A stretch of 23,351 nucleotides of DNA from Evtepia sp. GTDB lineage: Bacteria > Bacillota > Clostridia > Oscillospirales > Oscillospiraceae. The notes beneath the pieces are model-generated. The model had not been told where the DNA came from, searched no databases, and saw only the letters and a list, made by a program, of their open reading frames with translations. Numbering within the stretch: the stretch's first letter is position 1; the number at the start of each line of letters is the position of its first letter. Both the position numbers and the translations under genes were made by a program. This document shows, one piece after another, positions 15,403-21,927 of the stretch. Where the stretch lies: positions 1-23,351 of the forward strand of contig JAHHRP010000012.1 in assembly GCA_020025735.1 (NCBI GenBank), read 5' to 3'.

Positions 15403-16049
15403 TTTTTCTCTGCCTCCTTGGCGGCCACCTGCGCCCGCAGCCCTTCTGAAAGGGTCTGGATGGCCTCATGTTTGAACTTAAAACTCACCTTATTGGCGAT
15501 GAGCCGGGCACTGATAGGAACGATGGTCTCAATGGGCATCAGGTCATTTTCTCGCAAAGTGGTCCCTGTCTCCACAATATCCACAATTACATCTGTCATA
15601 TCCAAAATAGGGGCAATCTCAATGGAACCATGGAGACGAATGATATCAATGTCCCGGCTGCGAGCACTGTAATAGGCCCGCGTGATATGCGGGAATTCCG
15701 TAGCCACCCGCAGCGTCTTGTCTGGATCATCCCGAAAGCCACTTCTAGCCGCAACACACATACGGCACTTGCCCACATTCAGATCCAACAACTCATAGAT
15801 ATCCGGTTCATACTCTAGCAAAATATCTTTTCCAGCCACCCCCACATCGGCAGCTCCTCGTTCCACATAAACAGGCACATCCGATGGCTTCACCCAGAAG
15901 TAGCGCACCCCAGCCTCGGGGTTTTCAAAAATCAGTTTCCGTTTGGGGTCCAGCAGCTCCTCACAGGGAAAGCCTGCCTGAGCAAACATCGTATACACCC
16001 GCTCTCCCAGTCGCCCCTTGGGCAAGGCTACATTCAGAAACTCTTTCAT
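15399..16049 (-). CDS. hisG: ATP phosphoribosyltransferase, short-form catalytic subunit
   Basis: This 216-aa protein catalyses the committed step, PRPP + ATP to phosphoribosyl-ATP. ALPKGRLGE at the N-terminus and the PRPP loop DIVETGTTLRENDL are diagnostic. It is the short form: it ends without the C-terminal ACT-like regulatory domain and therefore needs HisZ, encoded immediately upstream and overlapping by 4 nt. Histidine feedback would act through the HisZ-HisG complex. Confidence 0.96.
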   Translation of the reverse strand: MKEFLNVALPKGRLGERVYTMFAQAGFPCEELLDPKRKLIFENPEAGVRYFWVKPSDVPVYVERGAADVGVAGKDILLEYEPDIYELLDLNVGKCRMCVAARSGFRDDPDKTLRVATEFPHITRAYYSARSRDIDIIRLHGSIEIAPILDMTDVIVDIVETGTTLRENDLMPIETIVPISARLIANKVSFKFKHEAIQTLSEGLRAQVAAKEAEKK

Positions 16050-17158
16050 CCTTTCCCCCCTCCTCTCAAGTCTACAGTCTCTTTGGTTCGCAGGTCTCCG
16101 CCTCCTTGCCGCCGGGCCAGCACTCGTTTGCCCCTGGCCGTCAATTCCGACAGACGGCTGGTAAGAACCGCAAGGTCTGTATCTTGATCGTAGAGCACCA
16201 GTACATCCGCGTCAAAGGCTGGCTGGGCAGGCCCCAGACGCTCCAATTCGTTGAGGTTAATGGCAAAGCCCATCGCTCCGCACTGTTTCCCCATTTTTTC
16301 TACCATTTTATCATATTGTCCCCCGGAGAGTACCCCAGCGGATAAATTTTTCAAAAAACCTCGAAAAACAATGCCGCTGTAATAGCCCATATCTCCTTCC
16401 ACGGAGAAATCCAAATAAACCTTTTCTCCCAAACCGTTGGCTTTCAGCAGGGCGCAAAGGCTGTTCAGTTCTTCCCAAGCTTCCCGCGTCTTTTTTCCTC
16501 CCACACACAGAGGGGCCAGGTCTTTCAAAACTGTCTCCATGGTGCCATAGGTCGTCACCAGACGCTCCAGCAGTGCCTTAACGGTGCCGCTCAGATTCCG
16601 GCTGCGGCAAAACTCTTCCAATCCTGCCAGACTCTTGGCCCGAACCGCTGCCATCACCTGGCCATAGTCTGCCTCAGCTACCCCCGCAGCCTCCATAAAT
16701 CCAGACACCAGCCCCACATGGGACACATCCAGCACATAATCAGGGCTGATGGCTGCCAGACTCTCCACGGCTAAGGCAGTCACCTCATAGATATGGTACA
16801 GGTCCAGCTCGCCAATACACTCCAGGCCCGTTTGCATGATCTCCTGAAACGCCTCATCGCCCTTGCCGGAGCGATAGACCGTCTCATTATAGTAAACCTT
16901 CCGAGGGCCGACCCCGCCCTCTCGGGTATTTTTAATAATCGACAAGGTCACATCGGGTTTGAGCGCCATGAGGACCCCGCGTGCATCCGTAAAGGTAATC
17001 ATCCGATCACTGACCAGAAAATCCTTGTTGCGTACATACAGGTTGTACTCCTCAAATTTGCTCATTTTGAACCGGCGGTAACCGCATCTCTCATAAAGTC
17101 CCCGCAGGCGGTACATCGTCTGTTCCCCGCTGCGCAGGATCTTCCAATCCAGCTGCAT
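16046..17158 (-). CDS. hisZ: ATP phosphoribosyltransferase regulatory subunit
   Basis: This 370-aa protein resembles the catalytic core of class II histidyl-tRNA synthetase but serves as the regulatory partner of short HisG. The core is recognisable: LRGLYERCGYRRFKMSKFE, LMALKPDVTLSI (motif 2 area) and GMGYYSGIVF-like DMGYYSGIVFRGF. No anticodon-binding domain follows. It is the first gene of the his operon. AAGGGGAG lies just upstream of the ATG at 17158. The C-terminal 30 residues are basic and glycine-rich. Confidence 0.9.
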   Translation of the reverse strand: MQLDWKILRSGEQTMYRLRGLYERCGYRRFKMSKFEEYNLYVRNKDFLVSDRMITFTDARGVLMALKPDVTLSIIKNTREGGVGPRKVYYNETVYRSGKGDEAFQEIMQTGLECIGELDLYHIYEVTALAVESLAAISPDYVLDVSHVGLVSGFMEAAGVAEADYGQVMAAVRAKSLAGLEEFCRSRNLSGTVKALLERLVTTYGTMETVLKDLAPLCVGGKKTREAWEELNSLCALLKANGLGEKVYLDFSVEGDMGYYSGIVFRGFLKNLSAGVLSGGQYDKMVEKMGKQCGAMGFAINLNELERLGPAQPAFDADVLVLYDQDTDLAVLTSRLSELTARGKRVLARRQGGGDLRTKETVDLRGGGKG

Positions 17159-17185
17159 GGTATGCTCCCCTTTCTTTTGACTATT

Positions 17186-17216
17186 TAGTATACTACCACT
17201 CTACTTCGATAAAGTA
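17186..17216 (-). promoter_or_regulatory. Candidate his promoter with palindrome over the -10
   Basis: TATACT on the minus strand (17192-17187) sits about 29 nt before hisZ and lies inside the perfect palindrome TAGTATACTA (17186-17195). A weak -35 (ACTTTA or TACTTT, 17210-17216) is about 17-18 nt upstream. A further imperfect repeat TACTT-N5-AAGTA lies at 17202-17216. The leader would be only about 20 nt, too short for an attenuator or T-box, so a repressor-operator design is suggested. The binding protein is unknown. Confidence 0.4.
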
Positions 17217-17319
17217 AAGAGGCGTTTTCTATTTCTTCCCCTTCCAAACGAAAAAAAATCGCCCCTTTCCAGTCCCTCTTTGTGCAGTTCGCCCGACCAA
17301 TAGGAATAGGACTCCCCCA

Positions 17320-17348
17320 TTGTTCCAGAGATCAAAATGTGATATCAT
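17320..17348 (+). promoter_or_regulatory. Candidate promoter for nrdG and following genes
   Basis: TTGTTC (17320-17325), a 17-nt spacer and TATCAT (17343-17348) lie about 40 nt before nrdG, divergent from the his operon. The -35 is a poor match. I looked for an NrdR box around it and did not find a convincing one. Confidence 0.4.
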
Positions 17349-17386
17349 GTTCAACATACCAAGTTTGAAAAAGGAGGCTCGCCCCC

Positions 17387-17914
17387 ATGCGAATCGCCAA
17401 CACAGTCAACGACTCCATTGTTGACGGATACGGCCTGCGCTTTACAGTCTTCACCCAGGGATGTCCCCACCACTGCCCTGACTGTCACAACCCAGATACC
17501 CACAATCCAGCCGGCGGGCGGGAAACTACCCTAGAGGAACTAATCGAAGCTCTGGAAAAAAATCCCCTCATTGACGGCCTCACGCTGTCTGGCGGAGAGC
17601 CGTTTGCCCAGGCCGCTGACTGTGCAATCCTTGCCCGGGCTGCCCACGACCGTGGTCTTACGGTGTGGACCTACACAGGCTACCTCTTTGAAACGCTCCG
17701 AGATCGCGGCAACGAACACTGGTCCGCCCTGCTGAAAGAAACTGATGTATTGGTAGACGGTCTCTTTATCGCTGCGGAAAAGTCCTATGATCTCCTCTTT
17801 CGAGGCAGCCGGAACCAACGCGTACTCGATGTAAAAGCCAGCCTCACCCAGGGCAGGCCTGTTTTGTGGCAGCAAGAGGACCCTTTGGATCAATTCACCA
17901 TCCCTGAGTCCTGA
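17387..17914 (+). CDS. nrdG: Anaerobic ribonucleotide reductase activating protein
   Basis: This 175-aa radical SAM enzyme installs the glycyl radical on NrdD under anaerobic conditions. C26-x3-C30-x2-C33 (GCPHHCPDCHNP) binds the [4Fe-4S] cluster, and SGGEP at 68-72 contacts SAM. Family features DGYGLRFTVFTQGC and VWTYTGYLFE are present. AAGGAGG lies 9 nt upstream of the ATG. No nrdD is adjacent; it must be elsewhere or outside the window. The next gene starts 14 nt downstream. Confidence 0.93.
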   Translation: MRIANTVNDSIVDGYGLRFTVFTQGCPHHCPDCHNPDTHNPAGGRETTLEELIEALEKNPLIDGLTLSGGEPFAQAADCAILARAAHDRGLTVWTYTGYLFETLRDRGNEHWSALLKETDVLVDGLFIAAEKSYDLLFRGSRNQRVLDVKASLTQGRPVLWQQEDPLDQFTIPES

Positions 17915-17928
17915 GAGGAGGCGTAAGG

Positions 17929-18573
17929 ATGACCTTTGCACAACTAAAAAAACACTTTTCGCAACGGGAAATCGGGATTCAAGGTGCCGTTGGCGAGTTT
18001 GCCATCCTGGTTCCCCTAGTCCATCACGAAGGTAAGCTATCCTTACTCTTTGAAACCCGGTCCGAGACCCTGGTGGGCCACCAGCCCGGTGAGGTGTGCT
18101 TCCCTGGAGGACGTCGGGAACCAGGAGAGACGCCATCGGAAACCGCCCTGCGGGAAACCTGGGAAGAACTGGCCATCCCCCAGAAGGAAATTCACCTGCT
18201 GGCCCCTTTGGATGTGATTCAGGACATCAGCGACCGGGTGGTCTACCCCTTCCTTGCACAAATTACCCCCGCAGGCCTTGCGGCCCTCAAGCCCAGCGCC
18301 GCTGAGGTGAAAAATGTCTTTTTTGTTCCCTTGGATGCGTTGCTCTCCTATCCCGAAGAGGTATACCGCTATAAAGTGGCCGCCCAGGTAGACGATCGTT
18401 TTCCCTACGAACGCATGGGATTTCCCAAAAACTATCCCTGGCGAACCGGCTTCATGGATGTCCCCATTTATGAGTACGATGGCCACTTTATCTGGGGCAT
18501 GACCGCCCGCACCGTGCGGTGGCTGCTGCGGGAAATCCGGGCCATGCTCCAGGAAGGGGAGGCTGCTCCATGA
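17929..18573 (+). CDS. NUDIX hydrolase, CoA pyrophosphatase type
   Basis: This 214-aa hydrolase probably cleaves the pyrophosphate of CoA or acyl-CoA derivatives (NudL/YeaB type). The Nudix box starts at G61: G-x5-E67-x7-R75-E76-x2-E79-E80. The final glycine of the box is Ala82, while all metal-binding glutamates are kept. Before it is LLFETRSETLVGHQPGEVCFPGG, which in pieces matches the CoA-specific motif with the conserved H-x-G-x-x-x-F-P-G-G arrangement. AGGAGG precedes the ATG. It overlaps the next gene in ATGA. Confidence 0.85.
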   Translation: MTFAQLKKHFSQREIGIQGAVGEFAILVPLVHHEGKLSLLFETRSETLVGHQPGEVCFPGGRREPGETPSETALRETWEELAIPQKEIHLLAPLDVIQDISDRVVYPFLAQITPAGLAALKPSAAEVKNVFFVPLDALLSYPEEVYRYKVAAQVDDRFPYERMGFPKNYPWRTGFMDVPIYEYDGHFIWGMTARTVRWLLREIRAMLQEGEAAP

Positions 18574-19220
18574 CCTCGGTGGAATATTTGGGGCAGTATC
18601 GCCTGACCCAATCAGATGCCTACTTCAAACTGGGGCGGGACAGTGTACTCCTCTCCCGTTTCTGCACGCTGCGGCGGGGATGGTCCGTGTGTGACTTGGG
18701 CTGTGGCATTGGCTCCCTTCTTCTGCTGTTGTCTCAGCGAGAGGAATCCCTGGACCGGCTGGGGATTGAACTGGACCCCGGCGCCGCTGCCCTTGCCCGT
18801 CAGAATCTGGCCGATAATCACCTCCGTGGACAGATCCTCACCGGAGACTTGCGAGAAAAACGCCTGGTCCCAGGGGACCAATTCCACTTAGTTCTTTCAA
18901 ATCCCCCTTATTTTCGAGCAGGATCAGGTACCTCTGGAGGACAAGCTCGCATGGATGACACTTGCTCTGTCACTGACCTATGCCTGTCAGCTGGCCGACT
19001 GACCCGAACAGGAGGACGCTTTGCCCTGGTCTATCGCCCCGAACGACTGGCAGAGCTCTTTGCCGCTCTACAACAGGCTCGGCTAACCCCCAAGCGGATG
19101 CAGCTGCTGGCCTACGATCTGACCAAGCCTCCTTACGCCGTGCTGGTGGAGGCTATCAAAGAGGGTGGTCCCGGCTTGGATGTCTTGCCGGTCCACTATC
19201 AAACCACCCCGGAACACTGA
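18570..19220 (+). CDS. SAM-dependent N6-adenine methyltransferase, TrmN6/YfiC-like
   Basis: This 216-aa Rossmann methyltransferase has motif I DLGCGIG at 42-48, acidic motif II IELDPGA, and NPPY at 111-114, the signature of exocyclic amino methylation. The N-terminal YRLTQSDAYFKLGRDSVLLSRF corresponds to the region seen in tRNA1(Val) A37-N6 methyltransferases. The tRNA substrate is inferred from family resemblance. The ATG at 18570 overlaps the upstream stop. The following gene is the rRNA methyltransferase rsmI, a common clostridial pairing. Confidence 0.85.
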   Translation: MTSVEYLGQYRLTQSDAYFKLGRDSVLLSRFCTLRRGWSVCDLGCGIGSLLLLLSQREESLDRLGIELDPGAAALARQNLADNHLRGQILTGDLREKRLVPGDQFHLVLSNPPYFRAGSGTSGGQARMDDTCSVTDLCLSAGRLTRTGGRFALVYRPERLAELFAALQQARLTPKRMQLLAYDLTKPPYAVLVEAIKEGGPGLDVLPVHYQTTPEH

Positions 19221-19233
19221 GGAGGACACTGCC

Positions 19234-20085
19234 ATGGCAGGAACCTTATATCTGGTCGCCACCCCCATTGGAAACCTGGGAGATCTCTCCCCCCGCGGAG
19301 CAGAAACCTTAGCATCCGTGGACTTCATCGCTGCCGAGGACACCAGGGTAACGGTGAAGCTGCTCAACCATCTGGGCCTGAAAAAGCCCATGGTAAGCTA
19401 TCACCGTCATAACACCGGCCCACGAGGGCAAGAATTAACAGACCGCCTGCTGGCCGGAGAGAACTGCGCTCTAGTCACCGACGCAGGTACCCCCGCTATC
19501 AGCGATCCGGGTGAGGAATTGGTCGCACAATGTGCCCAGCAAGGTATCCCTGTGGTGTCCATTCCCGGACCATGTGCCTTTGTCAATGCCCTGGCACTCT
19601 CTGGGCTGCCCACAGGGCGCTTTACCTTCGAAGGCTTTCTGGCCATGAACAAGAAAAACCGGCGAGCCCATCTGGACAGCCTGCGGCACGAAACCCGCAC
19701 GATGGTCTTTCATGAAGCGCCTCATAAACTCCCCGCTACTTTGACTGATCTAGCAGAGGCCTTTGGTTCTCAACGTCGGGCGGCACTGTGCCGGGAACTT
19801 ACCAAACTCCACGAAGAGGTCCGTCGGACCACACTTGGGGAGGCTGCGGAATACTATCATCATACACCTCCCAAGGGAGAATTCGTCATCGTGGTGGAGG
19901 GCGCTCCTCAGCAAGCCCCTCAGGGCCACACATTGGAGGAAGGCGTGGCCCTAGCCATGAAATTACAAGAAGAGGGATGGTCTACCCGAGACGCAGTAAA
20001 AGAAGCCGCCGCTGTTTGCGGTCTGTCACGTAAGGCTCTTTACAATCAGGTACTGGCTGTCCAGGTGGAAAAAGAGGACAACTAA
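19234..20085 (+). CDS. rsmI: 16S rRNA (cytidine-1402 2'-O) methyltransferase
   Basis: This 283-aa tetrapyrrole-methylase-fold enzyme methylates C1402 of 16S rRNA. It shows GTLYLVATPIGNLGDLSPR, AEDTRVTVKLLNHLG, SYHRHN, VTDAGTPAISDPGEELV, IPGPCAFVNALALSGLP and GRFTFEGFL. The C-terminal part is a small helical domain (LSRKALYNQVLAVQVEK). The ATG at 19234 has GGAGGA upstream and gives the family N-terminus; the in-frame extension to 19165 overlaps the previous gene. It is the last plus-strand gene before the hairpin at 20100-20143. Confidence 0.95.
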   Translation: MAGTLYLVATPIGNLGDLSPRGAETLASVDFIAAEDTRVTVKLLNHLGLKKPMVSYHRHNTGPRGQELTDRLLAGENCALVTDAGTPAISDPGEELVAQCAQQGIPVVSIPGPCAFVNALALSGLPTGRFTFEGFLAMNKKNRRAHLDSLRHETRTMVFHEAPHKLPATLTDLAEAFGSQRRAALCRELTKLHEEVRRTTLGEAAEYYHHTPPKGEFVIVVEGAPQQAPQGHTLEEGVALAMKLQEEGWSTRDAVKEAAAVCGLSRKALYNQVLAVQVEKEDN

Positions 20086-20099
20086 ACTGAAACATACAG

Positions 20100-20143
20100 A
20101 AAGCGGCGGCCACATCCCAAATCAGGGATGCGGCCGCCGCTTT
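20100..20143. terminator. Hairpin between convergent rsmI and abrB
   Basis: A 19-position GC-rich inverted repeat (20100-20118 with 20125-20143, one mismatch) with loop AAATCA lies 14 nt after the rsmI stop. U tracts on both sides are short, so efficiency is uncertain. Between it and the abrB stop (20144-20229) there is no gene, only a short coding-like stretch at 20171-20229. Confidence 0.7.
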
Positions 20144-20229
20144 CCATGCCCACCAGAGCACCGAGCCATTTTAGAAAGCCGTAGCCACGTCAACCGAGAC
20201 CACGTCCTTGGACTTTGAGAAGAGCAGGG

Positions 20230-20472
20230 TTATTTTTCCAACAGCTCCTTCAGGCAATGCGCACAGACATTCTTTCCCTTAAAGACAGTAATATCTTTTG
20301 CACTGTCACAGAAAATGCAGGCAGGCTGATACTTTTTCAGCATGATCGAAGATCCGTCCACATAGATTTCCAGAGAATCCTTTTCTGCGATGTTCAGTGT
20401 GCGTCGCAGCTCGATGGGCAGGACGATGCGGCCCAGCTCATCCACCCGACGAACAATACCTGTTGATTTCAT
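20230..20472 (-). CDS. AbrB-family transition-state transcriptional regulator
   Basis: This 80-aa DNA-binding protein has an N-terminal swapped-hairpin AbrB domain (STGIVRRVDELGRIVLPIELRRTL). The C-terminal tail carries C52-x2-C55 and C70-x2-C73, a zinc-ribbon-like arrangement common in clostridial paralogues. AbrB proteins repress post-exponential and sporulation genes in Bacillus; the same role here is inference. The ATG at 20472 is chosen because AAAGGA then lies about 11 nt upstream; a GTG at 20481 would be too close. It is transcribed away from spmA. Confidence 0.93.
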   Translation of the reverse strand: MKSTGIVRRVDELGRIVLPIELRRTLNIAEKDSLEIYVDGSSIMLKKYQPACIFCDSAKDITVFKGKNVCAHCLKELLEK

Positions 20473-20584
20473 TGGATGCACATCCTTTCAGCGTCAGCCG
20501 TTGTCTCTCTGTCCCCATCCGGGGCGGCTTGGTTGGATTTACAGAAAAATCCAAAATAGACAAAAAACGCATGGGTTTGTTTCG

Positions 20585-20612
20585 ATTATACCAAAGTAAA
20601 GATGAAAGTCAA
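20585..20612 (-). promoter_or_regulatory. Sigma-A promoter of the abrB-family gene
   Basis: On the minus strand TTGACT (20612-20607), a 16-nt spacer and a perfect TATAAT (20590-20585) preceded by TGG form a strong extended -10 promoter. The leader is about 105 nt and includes a short hairpin GGATTT-N6-AAATCC (20535-20552). The intergenic region to spmA (20613-20726) shows no clear sigma-E or sigma-G promoter that I can support. Confidence 0.75.
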
Positions 20613-20726
20613 TCGAAATTTGTCGCTTTCATGATAAAAGGAGAAAAAAGGAAATAACAAAAAATTTCATGTTGTATCCGCAGGGAATATCCACAAAATT
20701 GCTGGTAGCGCAAAGGAGGAACTTCT

Positions 20727-21305
20727 ATGGCAATGACAGTAATCTGGACAGGAATGATCACACTGTCCCTGATTTGTGCCTTGGCACTGGGCAACCAAGG
20801 TCTTTTGGCCAATGCCGCTTTGGACGGAGCAGCTTCTGCGATTACACTGGGCATTTCTATGGCAGGGATGCTATGTCTCTGGATGGGCGTAATGGAGGTC
20901 ATGGATCGGGCAGGATTGGCAGGCAAACTGGCAAAGCTCCTGCGCCCAATCCTGCGCCGACTTTTCCCCGACTTTGCCTCAGACAAAGGGACCATGGATA
21001 CCATCGCCGCCAATGTCTCGGCAAACCTGCTGGGCCTGGGCAACGCCGCCACCCCCTTAGGCATGGAAGCCGCCCGGCGGATGAGCCGCCGAACCCCCGG
21101 CGTAGCCGGGGACAGTCTCTGTATGCTGGTGGTATGCAACACCGCTTCCATCCAGCTCATCCCTACCACAGTGGCTGCCGTGCGCCTGGCAGCAGGATGT
21201 CAAACCCCATTTGACATCCTGCCGGCAGTATGGGTGACCTCCGCGCTGTCGGTTCTCACTGGGATCACTGCGGCCAAGCTGCTGGCAAAGTTTTGGCCAG
21301 CGTAA
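20727..21305 (+). CDS. spmA: Spore maturation protein A
   Basis: This 192-aa integral membrane protein of the nucleoside-recognition (Gate) fold has several hydrophobic segments (about 5-25, 35-55, 130-150, 160-190). Family residues include GMLCLWMGVMEVMDRAGL, the lipid-facing NVSANLLGLGNAATPLGMEA and NTASIQLIPTTVAA. SpmA and SpmB together promote spore core dehydration in Bacillus and Clostridium. AAAGGAGG lies 9 nt before the ATG. spmB follows after 15 nt, so they form an operon. Confidence 0.94.
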   Translation: MAMTVIWTGMITLSLICALALGNQGLLANAALDGAASAITLGISMAGMLCLWMGVMEVMDRAGLAGKLAKLLRPILRRLFPDFASDKGTMDTIAANVSANLLGLGNAATPLGMEAARRMSRRTPGVAGDSLCMLVVCNTASIQLIPTTVAAVRLAAGCQTPFDILPAVWVTSALSVLTGITAAKLLAKFWPA

Positions 21306-21320
21306 GGAGGCGGACAGCAG

Positions 21321-21842
21321 ATGCAGCTGGTATTGGATCTGATCGTGCCAGGAGTCCTCGTGGGGGTCTCCTGCTATGGCATGGCCAAGGGTGTGGATGT
21401 CTATGAGGCTCTGCTTCAAGGCGCGGCCAAGGGATTGGAGATCCTCTTGCGAATCCTCCCCGCCCTAGTTACCCTTTTAACTGTCACTGCTATGCTCCGG
21501 GCTTCAGGTGCCCTGGATCTGGCAGCCGATCTCCTAGCCCCCACACTGAACCGACTATCCATCCCCCCGGAAACGGTGGGGCTTATGTTGGTCCGCCCCA
21601 TTAGTGGCAGCGCTGCCTTGGGCGTCGGGTCAGACCTGATTGCTGCCTATGGCCCAGATTCGCTCATTGGACGCACAGCGGCTGTGATGCTTGGTTCTAC
21701 CGAAACCACCTTTTATACAATTGCCATTTATTTTGGCGCTGCTGGGATCAAAAAAACCCGTTACGCTGTCCCGGCGGCCTTATGCGCTGATTTTGCCGGG
21801 TTCTTCTTTGCTGCCCTAACGGTGAAGCTCTTCCTTGGATGA
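21321..21842 (+). CDS. spmB: Spore maturation protein B
   Basis: This 173-aa membrane protein is the partner of SpmA. It shows the related Gate-domain pattern VYEALLQGAAKGLEILLRILPALV, then RPISGSAALGV and LGSTETTFYTIAIYFGAAGIKKTRYA, which are strongly conserved in SpmB. About four hydrophobic segments are visible. AAGGAGG precedes the ATG at 21321. With spmA it marks the organism as an endospore former, at least by ancestry. Confidence 0.94.
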   Translation: MQLVLDLIVPGVLVGVSCYGMAKGVDVYEALLQGAAKGLEILLRILPALVTLLTVTAMLRASGALDLAADLLAPTLNRLSIPPETVGLMLVRPISGSAALGVGSDLIAAYGPDSLIGRTAAVMLGSTETTFYTIAIYFGAAGIKKTRYAVPAALCADFAGFFFAALTVKLFLG

Positions 21843-21845
21843 GCA

Positions 21846-21874
21846 TTGAGCTGCCCCTTCCTTTGTGGTAAAAT
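21846..21874 (+). promoter_or_regulatory. Sigma-A promoter for recG
   Basis: TTGAGC (21846-21851), an exact 17-nt spacer and TAAAAT (21869-21874) with an extended TGG lie just after the spmB stop. recG therefore appears to have its own housekeeping promoter, independent of the sporulation pair. Confidence 0.7.
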
Positions 21875-21927
21875 AAACAGCAAGAACCCAGTATCTCAGT
21901 CTGCAAGCCAGAAGGGAGGCCGCTGCC

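Noticed and set aside
1131..17158. Biosynthetic cluster with a novel product
   Set aside because: Every gene in the two minus-strand operons maps to standard histidine or aromatic amino acid steps. No additional tailoring or transport gene is present.
17245..17290. Terminator or T-box in the hisZ-nrdG spacer (an eight-T run on the minus strand)
   Set aside because: No stable stem precedes the T run, and it lies upstream of the likely his promoter.
17330..17355. NrdR box at the nrdG promoter
   Set aside because: TGATATCA is a short palindrome at the -10, but it does not match the 16-bp NrdR consensus and only one copy is present, whereas NrdR sites normally come in pairs.
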